Made by a program: the position numbers and the translations under genes
Source of the DNA: Flavobacteriales bacterium
GTDB lineage: Bacteria > Bacteroidota > Bacteroidia > Flavobacteriales_D > Sanyastnellaceae
Assembly (NCBI GenBank): GCA_019694805.1
Contig: JAIBBG010000033.1
Coordinates: 1 to 35,374, forward strand
Direction: 5' to 3'
DNA length: 35,374 bases
Part shown: piece after piece, positions 8,965 to 17,088 of the stretch
Layout of the letters: each line of letters opens with the position of its first letter
Position numbering within the stretch: position 1 is the first letter of the stretch
Notes under the pieces: model-generated
The model's database searches: none
Seen by the model: the letters and a program-made list of their open reading frames with translations, nothing else
What the model was told of the DNA's origin: nothing

Positions 8965-9675
8965 TCAGTCTTTCACTTCAAGTCTGAAACCTACGCCATG
9001 TACATTGGTTATGGCAATGTTCGGATCTACGCTGAGGTATTTCCTCAGTTTCGTAATAAACACATCCATGCTTCTTCCAACGAAATAACTGTCATCTCCC
9101 CAGATCATATTGGCGAGTATTTCGCGCTCAATGACCTGTCCCTGATGTTCGGCTAAGAGCTTGAGCAATTCTGCCTCTTTTTTGGTGAGTTTCCTTTTTT
9201 CTTCACCGATACTTAATTCAAAGTTGGAAGCATCGAATTGAAAATTGCCAATGATAAAGCGACTCTTCGATTTGCTTTCATCGCGGTACTTTGGATTGCG
9301 CTTCAGTATTGCCTTGATACGGAGGATGAGCTCTTCACTGCTGAAGGGCTTTGTTATGTAATCGTCCGCTCCGAGTTTAAGTCCCCTGATTTTGTCTTCG
9401 GCCATACCTTTGGCTGTGAGGAATACAACTGGAATATTCTGGTTGATTTTGCGGATGTCTTCTGCAAGTGAGAATCCATCCTTTTTGGGCATCATCACAT
9501 CGAGCAGACATAGATCGTACTCCTCCTTATTGAATTGGAGGAGTCCTTCTTTTCCGTCTTTGCAAAGATGAACCTTAAAACCTTCCATTTTCAGCGTATC
9601 CTGAATCACGAAGCCAAGATTCAGATCGTCTTCGACGAGCAGAATTTTTGGTGTAGTGGTGTTTTCCTGATTCAT
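8965..9675 (-). CDS. RprY-like OmpR-family response regulator
   Basis: A 236-aa response regulator. The receiver domain has E15/D16/D17, phospho-acceptor D59 in LLDVMMPKKDG and the conserved Lys in YITKPFSS. The winged-helix DNA-binding domain (about 135-233) has LTKKEAELLKLLAEH and the region around FVGRSMDVFITKLRKYL, typical of the Bacteroidota RprY group. Its ATG directly follows the stop codon of the histidine kinase with no gap, so the pair is co-transcribed, kinase first. The general function of RprXY-type systems is envelope or oxidative stress response in Bacteroides; extension to this strain is inference. The nearby OsmC-like gene would fit but does not prove a link. Confidence 0.95.
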   Translation of the reverse strand: MNQENTTTPKILLVEDDLNLGFVIQDTLKMEGFKVHLCKDGKEGLLQFNKEEYDLCLLDVMMPKKDGFSLAEDIRKINQNIPVVFLTAKGMAEDKIRGLKLGADDYITKPFSSEELILRIKAILKRNPKYRDESKSKSRFIIGNFQFDASNFELSIGEEKRKLTKKEAELLKLLAEHQGQVIEREILANMIWGDDSYFVGRSMDVFITKLRKYLSVDPNIAITNVHGVGFRLEVKD

Positions 9676-10950
9676 TTATTGAGCTGTTTTATATTTGAGC
9701 GTAAACGTACTACCTTTTCCTAAAATACTTTCAACTTCGATCTTCCCATGGTGTGCTTTAACTATCGTCTTAACATAATAAAGCCCCAAACCAAATCCTC
9801 TCACCGAATGAAGATTGCCAGTAGGAACGCGGTAGAATTTTTCAAATATCATTTTTTGATTGGCCTTGCTGATGCCAATTCCATTGTCTTTCACTGATAT
9901 AATCAAATCATCACCTTGATTATGAGTTGAAATTTCAATATGAGGTGTTGCTTGTGTGTACTTGATGGCATTGTCGAGAAGATTGTAAATCACGTTGGTG
10001 ATATGTACCAAATCTCCTTTCATGAATGGATTTCCTGCGCGCAAATTCACATCTATGCTTCCTTCTAGTTCTGACACTTGCATGCGAAATGTTGCGAGAG
10101 CATTGTTGATGATCAGATGAATATCCAGCAATTCATCTTTGAGATTTACTTTATTGGGTGTCAATGCGGCAATCTGTAATACCCTTTCAACCTGACTTTT
10201 TAATCTGGAATTTTCATTGCGGATGATGGCAACATATTGCGCCAATCTTTCCGGATTGGAAATGATGGATGGATTGGCAATGGCATCTGCTGACAATCCT
10301 ATGGTAGAGATAGGTGTCTTCAGTTCGTGCGTCATGTTGTTCACGAAATCTGTTTTGATTTCCGCCAATCGTTTTTGTTTCAACATGGCGGAAATGGTAT
10401 AGGAAAAAAAGATAACAATTAACAAAATGACGAAACTTGAATACATCCAGAAATCCAACTGTTTCAGTATGAATGCAGACTTGTTCGGAAATACAACTCC
10501 GAAGTAATGACCATCTGGCTGAAACTCTTTCAATCCATGAATCTGATCTGCTTGTTCCCGAACATTGAGGTCTTTGAAAGATATGCGACTACCGTATACT
10601 ATGGAATCTGTAAAACAATCATAGATACCATACTCGAAATCTTCTTTGAGATTGGAACGTTCGAATTCATCTTTTAACAAATCCTCCAATAAAAATGGAT
10701 GAGGAGTGTCGTTAATATTGGCAATAAATGAATTGCTTGCAACCTGTTGAACAGGTTCTGTCGCAGCAGAATCATTGTTCATGATTCTGATTCGTTGAAC
10801 CACTTCGGAAATAGCAACAAATACCCGTTTGTTGAATTGATCTTCTTGAAGATCATATGCTTTGCGAACCCAAAATACCTGACCGGCCACAATCAAACCA
10901 AGTGAAAGTATAGCCAGCAGAATGACAATGATGATGGTTTTTCTGCTCAA
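9676..10950 (-). CDS. RprX-like sensor histidine kinase with TTG start
   Basis: A 424-aa membrane histidine kinase. Helix 1 is at about 5-27, a periplasmic domain at 28-165, helix 2 at about 167-190, with no obvious HAMP before the H-box NNMTHELKTPISTIG, where the phospho-accepting His is residue 208. The catalytic domain has LLDNAIKYT, KDNGIGIS and RGFGLGLYYVK. The start must be TTG at 10950: an in-frame TAA lies 9 nt upstream, and no ATG occurs before the first transmembrane helix. The ATG visible at the far upstream side is in another frame. The stop is immediately followed by the response-regulator ATG. It is divergent from fabD with a 157-nt spacer that should hold both promoters. Confidence 0.93.
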   Translation of the reverse strand: MSRKTIIIVILLAILSLGLIVAGQVFWVRKAYDLQEDQFNKRVFVAISEVVQRIRIMNNDSAATEPVQQVASNSFIANINDTPHPFLLEDLLKDEFERSNLKEDFEYGIYDCFTDSIVYGSRISFKDLNVREQADQIHGLKEFQPDGHYFGVVFPNKSAFILKQLDFWMYSSFVILLIVIFFSYTISAMLKQKRLAEIKTDFVNNMTHELKTPISTIGLSADAIANPSIISNPERLAQYVAIIRNENSRLKSQVERVLQIAALTPNKVNLKDELLDIHLIINNALATFRMQVSELEGSIDVNLRAGNPFMKGDLVHITNVIYNLLDNAIKYTQATPHIEISTHNQGDDLIISVKDNGIGISKANQKMIFEKFYRVPTGNLHSVRGFGLGLYYVKTIVKAHHGKIEVESILGKGSTFTLKYKTAQ

Positions 10951-11050
10951 GTTTGAATTTTATAGATCGCGAAAATCATGGCTAAGATAAGATTTATTTT
11001 CAACTTAACGATTGTTTAAGGCTTAGTTCATGTGCGCATTCCATCATCGT

Positions 11051-11083
11051 TTGATGGAAAAATGAATCGTCTGTTTATCTTGC
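11051..11083 (+). promoter_or_regulatory. Possible promoter of fabD
   Basis: TTG at 11051-11053 and TATCTTGC at 11076-11083 resemble the Bacteroidota -33 (TTG) and -7 (TAnnTTTG) elements, with 22 nt between them. The -7 copy is one T short of consensus. It would give a leader of about 20 nt. Confidence 0.35.
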
Positions 11084-11107
11084 ACCATTCAAAATAAAAT
11101 CAATAAG

Positions 11108-11998
11108 ATGAAAGCATACGTTTTTCCAGGTCAGGGATCACAATTTCCCGGAATGGCACAAGACCTCTACAATAATTCTTCATCCGCTAAAAACATGTTA
11201 GAAAGCGCGAATGATATTTTGGGATTTCGCATTACTGATATCATGTTCAATGGAACCGAAGAAGAATTGAAACAAACGAAGGTGACTCAACCAGCTATTT
11301 TTCTTCATAGTGTTGTATTGGCTTCTTGTCTCGGCAATGATTTTCATCCAAATATGGTTGCAGGTCATAGTCTTGGCGAATTTTCTGCTTTGGTTGCAAA
11401 TAGAACACTGGCTTTCGAAGATGCATTGCGACTTGTTGCTTCCCGAGCAATGGCCATGCAAAAGGCTTGTGAAATGAATCCGAGTACCATGGCAGCAATT
11501 CTTGGTTTGGATGATGAAGTGGTAGAAAGGATTTGCAGTGAAACACCTGGTGTTGTTGTTGCGGCAAATTACAATTGCCCCGGTCAATTGGTGATTTCTG
11601 GTGATAATGCTGCCGTGGATGCTGCATGCGTTTCGCTCACTGCAGCTGGTGCAAAGCGTGCGCTGAAACTTGCGGTAGGCGGTGCATTCCACAGTCCACT
11701 CATGGAACCTGCAAGAGTTGAACTCGAAGCTGCCATCAATCATACAAAATTCAACCATCCTATTTGTCCTGTGTATCAAAATGTAAATGCCCAGGCAGTG
11801 AGCAATCCGGATGACATTAAAACCAACTTGGTGAAGCAATTGACCGCTCCCGTGCGCTGGACACAATCGATGCAAAACATGATTGCGGATGGATGTCAGG
11901 AAGTGATTGAAGTGGGGCCGGGAAAAGTGTTGCAAGGTCTTTTCAAGAAGGTGAGCAGAGAATTGCCTGTGAGCAGTGCAGAATTAATCGCGCAATAA
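11108..11998 (+). CDS. fabD: Malonyl-CoA:ACP transacylase
   Basis: A 296-aa cytoplasmic enzyme that transfers malonyl from CoA to acyl carrier protein for type II fatty acid synthesis. The oxyanion-hole motif FPGQGSQFPGM is at 6-16, the nucleophile is S88 in GHSLGEFSAL, and the catalytic His is H195 in GGAFHSPLM. VIEVGPGKVLQGL near the C-terminus is also typical. Length matches the family (about 290-310 aa). It is not next to other fab genes here; the downstream gene starts 6 nt after the stop and is a GyrI-like protein. The ATG at 11108 follows an A-rich stretch. Confidence 0.97.
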   Translation: MKAYVFPGQGSQFPGMAQDLYNNSSSAKNMLESANDILGFRITDIMFNGTEEELKQTKVTQPAIFLHSVVLASCLGNDFHPNMVAGHSLGEFSALVANRTLAFEDALRLVASRAMAMQKACEMNPSTMAAILGLDDEVVERICSETPGVVVAANYNCPGQLVISGDNAAVDAACVSLTAAGAKRALKLAVGGAFHSPLMEPARVELEAAINHTKFNHPICPVYQNVNAQAVSNPDDIKTNLVKQLTAPVRWTQSMQNMIADGCQEVIEVGPGKVLQGLFKKVSRELPVSSAELIAQ

Positions 11999-12004
11999 TT
12001 TTTG

Positions 12005-12478
12005 ATGATAACTGCCATTGAAAACTATCCAAGAACCACGCTGGTGGGGCTCCAGGTGAATACATCGTTTGCCATGAATCATACTGTTGGATTATGGAAA
12101 CGATTCATGCCCATGTTCATGGGGCTGCAATCACCAAAGACAGAGCTGTATTCAATTGATGTATATCCAACTGGATTTTTCAACGATCCTTTTGATCCGG
12201 CAAGAGAGTTTGTGAAATGGGCTGCAATCTCATTCGATTCCAATCTTGCCTTGCCGGAAGAATGGGAAACACTGATCATTCCTGAAGGGAAGTATGCCGT
12301 GTTTCATTATGTCGGAAATCAACTAACGGCACCTGAATATTATCGCAACATTTATACGAAGTGGATCCCTGAAGCAGGTTATGTAGTAGATGAACGCCCT
12401 CATTTTGCCGTGATGGGTGAGAAGTATAAGAATGGTGATCCTCAATCTGAAGAGGATATTTGGATACCGATTAGGTAA
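12005..12478 (+). CDS. GyrI-like (AraC effector-binding domain) protein
   Basis: A 157-aa stand-alone ligand-binding domain. The segment LIIPEGKYAVFHYVG, then YRNIYTKWIPEAGY, then DERPHFAVMGEKY, and a final EEDIWIPIR are typical of the GyrI-like/SOUL-type small-molecule-binding fold, including the acidic residues just before the last strand. There is no DNA-binding domain. Members bind hydrophobic cations or other small ligands; the ligand here is unknown. A TTG three bases upstream (12002) is in frame, but the ATG at 12005 is the more likely start. It lies 6 nt after fabD, so the two form an operon ending in the hairpin at 12547. Confidence 0.9.
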   Translation: MITAIENYPRTTLVGLQVNTSFAMNHTVGLWKRFMPMFMGLQSPKTELYSIDVYPTGFFNDPFDPAREFVKWAAISFDSNLALPEEWETLIIPEGKYAVFHYVGNQLTAPEYYRNIYTKWIPEAGYVVDERPHFAVMGEKYKNGDPQSEEDIWIPIR

Positions 12479-12546
12479 CAAATCAAGCTGTTGAATTGAC
12501 CTATATAGTCATCTCTTCAGCGCTCTGCCAAAGTTCTTCACAAAAC

Positions 12547-12584
12547 TCAACCCCGGCTTGAATTCCAGTAAGTGCCGGGGTTGA
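12547..12584. terminator. Bidirectional terminator between convergent genes
   Basis: An 11-bp perfect stem TCAACCCCGGC/GCCGGGGTTGA with a 16-nt loop, flanked by AATTTT on the plus side and, read on the minus strand, by GTTTTG. It sits between the convergent GyrI-like gene and the 1312-aa secreted protein gene. Confidence 0.7.
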
Positions 12585-12632
12585 AATTTTGAGTTGTTGC
12601 AGGCTTTATTGGTGTGATTTAGTAACGATCTA

Positions 12633-15600
12633 TTATTTGGTGATAACCAATCTCATCTGCTGGGTATAATTTTCGTGCGTGAAGCTGATGAAATAGACAC
12701 CTGAAGCTAAAGTTGATGTAGATATGGTATGCGTGCCACCGTCCGTAATACTGTATTGAATCCACAATTTTCCAGACAAATCTCTGATTTCGACATCTGT
12801 AGGTGAATGCGTAATAACAGAAAGCATGTCTGTCGCCGGGTTAGGATAACATACCACTATTTGGGAAAGGTTGATTTCATCAACTCCATCTACAATATCT
12901 ACTGTTGATGTATAGGTAGCCTGACATCCTTCTTCCGTCGTGGCAGTGAGGCTAACAGTATAAAGCGCCGCGGAATCGTACGTGTGTGTCGGATCGGAAT
13001 CATTTGATGTGTTGCTATCGCCGAAATCCCACAAGTACTCACTGATACTAGTCGTCGATGCTGTAGTTGTATTGGTAAATGTGCCGGTGAAGGTGTCATT
13101 ATCAATCAGGGAGGTAAAATTCACCAAGGGTGATTCTAAAACCATAATTTCTGTGGTCACCGTGTATGTGCAACCATTCGTGGCTGTGGCCTCTAATGTA
13201 AGTGTCTGTTGTCCGAAATTATTGAAGGAAATGTTGACTGGATTGCCTGTTTCATTACTTGAAGCTGTTGAGGACCAAGCGTAATTTGTTAATTCCAAAT
13301 CTGAAATCGTAGTTGCGTATTCAAATGTGATGTCCGTGTTGCTGCAATACGGAGCTGTCGAATTGATGGTAATGGCGGGCAAACTTGTAGGATTGGTGAA
13401 ATGGGAGTGGACAGGATATCCATCAAGATAAGCCTCTACGTTGAAGAAATCAGTTGGCTGTATTTCCACGCAAGGTGAGGTCAACTGAAATCTGAGGGTC
13501 ATATTCGTTTGATTGTTGGGAATATTTTGAAAATATGAACCAACTGAACCGGTTACACTCAAGTATTCACTCTCATTGTTGTAATGGTCCATGCCATAGA
13601 AATCAGGTGCGATGAACGAAGTAGACAGGAAAGTCATTTTTTCTGTGTTGAATTTGAACCTGAAATCCTGAGCTTGTTTGGCGCTTAGAGTAGAATGAAT
13701 GGATACAGGTATTTCGACATAATAGTTTCCAGATATTTCTGTTGTTATCATATTCCCTAAATCGAAAATGATACTGTCATTTCCAATGATGACATCACTG
13801 TAATTCACAAATGATCCATTGATATCACCCAGAAGCATTCCTATATAGTTGTCGGTGTTGATATCTGGACAAGTACTTCCATCATAAGAAAAATTGGCCA
13901 CATGAGATGGTAGTACAAATGAGATTTCTGGAAGGTGATTCACGTCAAAGCCAATTCCATCAACGTCTGGAAAACTGGTTGAGGCATTGTAGGATGGATT
14001 CAATTGAGTATTGAACTGACTATAAAAAACCCAATCTTTTGAAGGCTGACCGTTAGAATTACCTTGGTCATCATAATTCCACGCTTGTTGGAATTCACCT
14101 ATGGCATGCGTGGCTCGTTGCATGATTTGTGTAAGGTCACCTGCTGATACTGTGCCGTCAAGATTTACATCCATACAGGCTATTTGAGAATAGCTTGGTA
14201 TGAATTCATTATTCACAAACATACTTTTCAGTAAAAATGCATCTGCACCGTTGATAAGGTGTTGAATGGATTCATTGTTGTCAATATCACGATTGATATA
14301 TAGTGAATCGCCGTGGAGGAGATTATGTTCGAAATGGCCTAATAGATCAGGATAAGCAGGGTCGGATGTATTGACCACCTCGCCATTTTCAACCCCTTGA
14401 ATGGTTGTTGGATCAAATTCATCAGGTGATTGAACGTCGTATGAAATAGGTGTCAAATTGAACCAATAGAGCAATGTGCCTTCATAGATAGGATCAACAC
14501 TGGATATGATTGATCCTCCTGTACCTGTAGCGAGTTCTACACCGCTAATATAACTTTCCTGGACCGACAGGATGTCAATTGATGTAGTGTCTGTTGGGCT
14601 GAAATTAGCTGTTCTTAAGAATTGAATGCAACATAGTTCACCAAAGCCGTTAAATTCTGCACCCGCTCCCGCACTTCCGTCGAAAAATAAACTGAAAGAA
14701 ATGATTCCTGGTACAGAAGTATTTACCGTGTAGTCAACAGTAGCAGGGTTCACAAGAGTACCTCCAACCTCAATGGTCCCGGTTGGTGTGAGTACATCTG
14801 CATCATATGAAAGTGAAATATCATAGCCTAACACATTGTCAACAGGTTGCGTTACTGATACGGTGAGTGGGACACAAACTGCGGATTCATCACAGTGAAC
14901 ATAAGAAGTAGTGATGGCGTAGGGTAAAGCATTGGGATCGGCAATGGTGATTGAAACTTCCAATGAGGTGGTCGACTCACCGAGGTTGTCAGTAGCTATG
15001 GCAGTGATGTCTGCCGTGCCAACTTCACTCGTCCATTCCATAGAATATGGTGCTGTCAAATCAACTCCGATGGAAGAGCCATTCACATAAAATTCCACTT
15101 GCTGAATATTGCCATCGGTATCATTCGCTGCTGCAACTATTGTTACGATTTGTGGTGCAATGAATATATCTGAAGATAATGGCGATGAGATAGTAACTGA
15201 CGGCGCAGCATTATTCACAACATTCAATATAATCGCATTGGATGTGGTTGATGAGCCTTGGTTATCAGTTGCTATGGCGATAACATTTTGACCGTTACCG
15301 AAAGTGGTTACATAATCAATGCTATATGGACTTGAATTGTCCGTGCCCAGCGAGTTTCCATTGATGAAAAATTCTACCATGCTAACAGATCCATCTGTGT
15401 CTGATGCCGTCGCAGTGTAGGTTACAGTGGTGCCTGTGATTGCAGTAGTTGGACCATTCAGGGATATAGTCGGTGGGTTGTTGTTTGCAGCGCTGAAAAG
15501 AATGGTAGATGAGGTGGAAGTAGAACAATCGTTGTCCGTGACCACGGCATAAACCTGATGCGAACCTGCACTAACATTATAAGTTAAAGTAAATGGAGAT

Positions 15601-16571
15601 GATGTATCGACACCCAGGGAATTTCCATCTACGAAGAATTCTATTTGTTGGATCATTCCATTATCAGAGGCATCTGCAGTGATGTTCAAATTTCCAATGG
15701 GAACAATGGCATTATTGACTGGATTGGTGATGGAGACAGATGGTGAAGTATTGATGGTTCGGGTGAGTGATGGATGTGTTAATTCGCCTGTTCCAGGATT
15801 GGATGCCACATAGTTCTCGGCATCGCCCGTAGAAATGTTGACCAATTGCACATTCAATTCAAATGTGAGTTCGCCAAATGTGGTAAATTGAGCTATCAGT
15901 ACACGATTTGTTGAGGTTGGGCCTACGATACCGCCCAATGCTGCGATTGCGCCATTATCGATCAGAATGCTATTGCCTGCAGTTTGATCTAGTGCTGATA
16001 ATGCTGAACCCAATCCTAAAGAATTCGGAACGAGATATGTTGCAGCTGAAGAAGGTATCATGCCATCTTGACCGCTGGTGCCAGTAATAGGTAGGCCATA
16101 ACAACCACCGGCATTATTCGCCAGCACACCATGTTGGTTACCCACCGTGCCATCGTTGTCCTCAGATTTCAAGACGCCAACTTTGGAATTGGAGACCCCT
16201 CCAGTAGTGAACCAGGAGTCAATCATAGCTGTGTGTTTTTTGATGTTGTTGGCTGAAATGGTACCGGGATTGATCATCACACCGTAGTTCGGATCATTGA
16301 AAAAATCTGCCGTTGAGTTTACTGTTAACGGGTGCGCTGAGGTGCCGAATATTTGAGAGAATTTATATCCATCGGCCATATCAACATATATTCGATAAGT
16401 GGTTGAACCAACAGTGAGCGGTGTCACTGCGCCATTGTCTATGGCATCTGTTGCGTCGTTGTCATCTGAAAGATAGTACCGCTCTACGATGATCCCTTCA
16501 AGCCCTTGGGCTTTGGTTTGAAGAATGAGTAATTGCGATAAGAGTACAATGAGCAATGTTCGAAGTAACAT
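12633..16571 (-). CDS. Giant multidomain T9SS secreted protein, paralogue A of the shared-N-domain family
   Basis: A 1312-aa exported protein. Signal peptide 1-22 is followed by a ~250-residue domain (about 23-275) shared with the proteins at 17089, 22678 and 27112: GLEGIIVERYY, TYRIYVD, TAMIDSW, SEDNDG, LIAQFTTFGELTFELN and a final LTHPSL. Then come three Ig-like modules (about 280-550) with the repeating FF/YVNGxxLG/IGVDxxxPY; a cohesin-like domain (about 555-690); a dockerin-like DVNLDGTVSAGDL near 800 and a second D-x-NxD-type loop (GDINGS); another beta-sandwich region; a PKD domain with YLWDFGDS near 1177; and a type A T9SS sorting domain (about 1235-1312, CYPNPATDML). No catalytic motif is seen. 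It is likely a surface adhesin or scaffold. It is monocistronic, in the same orientation as the paralogous operons upstream. Confidence 0.92.
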   Translation of the reverse strand: MLLRTLLIVLLSQLLILQTKAQGLEGIIVERYYLSDDNDATDAIDNGAVTPLTVGSTTYRIYVDMADGYKFSQIFGTSAHPLTVNSTADFFNDPNYGVMINPGTISANNIKKHTAMIDSWFTTGGVSNSKVGVLKSEDNDGTVGNQHGVLANNAGGCYGLPITGTSGQDGMIPSSAATYLVPNSLGLGSALSALDQTAGNSILIDNGAIAALGGIVGPTSTNRVLIAQFTTFGELTFELNVQLVNISTGDAENYVASNPGTGELTHPSLTRTINTSPSVSITNPVNNAIVPIGNLNITADASDNGMIQQIEFFVDGNSLGVDTSSPFTLTYNVSAGSHQVYAVVTDNDCSTSTSSTILFSAANNNPPTISLNGPTTAITGTTVTYTATASDTDGSVSMVEFFINGNSLGTDNSSPYSIDYVTTFGNGQNVIAIATDNQGSSTTSNAIILNVVNNAAPSVTISSPLSSDIFIAPQIVTIVAAANDTDGNIQQVEFYVNGSSIGVDLTAPYSMEWTSEVGTADITAIATDNLGESTTSLEVSITIADPNALPYAITTSYVHCDESAVCVPLTVSVTQPVDNVLGYDISLSYDADVLTPTGTIEVGGTLVNPATVDYTVNTSVPGIISFSLFFDGSAGAGAEFNGFGELCCIQFLRTANFSPTDTTSIDILSVQESYISGVELATGTGGSIISSVDPIYEGTLLYWFNLTPISYDVQSPDEFDPTTIQGVENGEVVNTSDPAYPDLLGHFEHNLLHGDSLYINRDIDNNESIQHLINGADAFLLKSMFVNNEFIPSYSQIACMDVNLDGTVSAGDLTQIMQRATHAIGEFQQAWNYDDQGNSNGQPSKDWVFYSQFNTQLNPSYNASTSFPDVDGIGFDVNHLPEISFVLPSHVANFSYDGSTCPDINTDNYIGMLLGDINGSFVNYSDVIIGNDSIIFDLGNMITTEISGNYYVEIPVSIHSTLSAKQAQDFRFKFNTEKMTFLSTSFIAPDFYGMDHYNNESEYLSVTGSVGSYFQNIPNNQTNMTLRFQLTSPCVEIQPTDFFNVEAYLDGYPVHSHFTNPTSLPAITINSTAPYCSNTDITFEYATTISDLELTNYAWSSTASSNETGNPVNISFNNFGQQTLTLEATATNGCTYTVTTEIMVLESPLVNFTSLIDNDTFTGTFTNTTTASTTSISEYLWDFGDSNTSNDSDPTHTYDSAALYTVSLTATTEEGCQATYTSTVDIVDGVDEINLSQIVVCYPNPATDMLSVITHSPTDVEIRDLSGKLWIQYSITDGGTHTISTSTLASGVYFISFTHENYTQQMRLVITK

Positions 16572-17038
16572 GATAAGAAATAATTTATTGATTAAGTTGT
16601 TTCGGTAATCTTTTCAAGGCGATGAAAACTCTGCATTGCCTTACATGCAAACCTAGATTTTTGATGGTGCAATTGAAATTACGTGAAAATTATGAGTATA
16701 TAAGATAACTGTTTCTGTTGGTAGACGAAGAATGGTAAGTGTTATGTCCAGATGAAATTCATGAATTATGATCCTTGAAATAGTGCTCTGGTTCTTGAAT
16801 GTCAATTTAGTGTTACTCCACTATACATGGCTTCTATCAAGACTATCGGCTGGGAATATCAAAAACGAATGGATAAAACGTACTCAATAACTGGGAATGT
16901 GTGATGTTTCTTTCGTTTGAAAAGCCCACTGCGGAAGTTTGGATGAACTGATTTGAAAATTCTCCACAGGAGTAGAGACTTCATGCGCATTTTCTTGTGA
17001 GGTGTTGTGGAAAAAGTTGTCGTCATTTTATCCATAAA
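16572..17038. other. Non-coding spacer before the 1312-aa gene
   Basis: This 467-bp stretch should contain the promoter of the 1312-aa gene on the minus strand. I see no convincing gene; the one longer open frame overlaps the terminator at 17039 and has no recognisable feature. Confidence 0.5.
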
Positions 17039-17075
17039 AAAAGGGCTACCACTTTTGGTAGCCCTTTTCATGTAA
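17039..17075 (-). terminator. Intrinsic terminator after paralogue B
   Basis: A perfect 13-bp stem AAAAGGGCTACCA/TGGTAGCCCTTTT (17039-17051 with 17056-17068), loop CTTT. On the minus strand the stem runs into a run of seven Ts, 20 nt after the stop of the 738-aa gene. Classic intrinsic terminator. Confidence 0.9.
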
Positions 17076-17088
17076 CGCCGAATTCCTG

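Noticed and set aside
11198..11935. A 245-aa open frame antisense to fabD
   Set aside because: It lies wholly within the well-supported fabD gene, shows a His/Cys/Ser-rich composition typical of a shadow frame, and has no domain.
14900..15750. Repeated segments inside the 1312-aa gene read as a possible CRISPR or DNA repeat array
   Set aside because: The repeats are ~90-codon Ig-like protein modules in frame, diverged at DNA level, not short identical repeats with spacers.
16859..17071. A 70-aa minus-strand frame between paralogues A and B
   Set aside because: Its beginning coincides with the terminator hairpin of paralogue B, and its composition is not protein-like.
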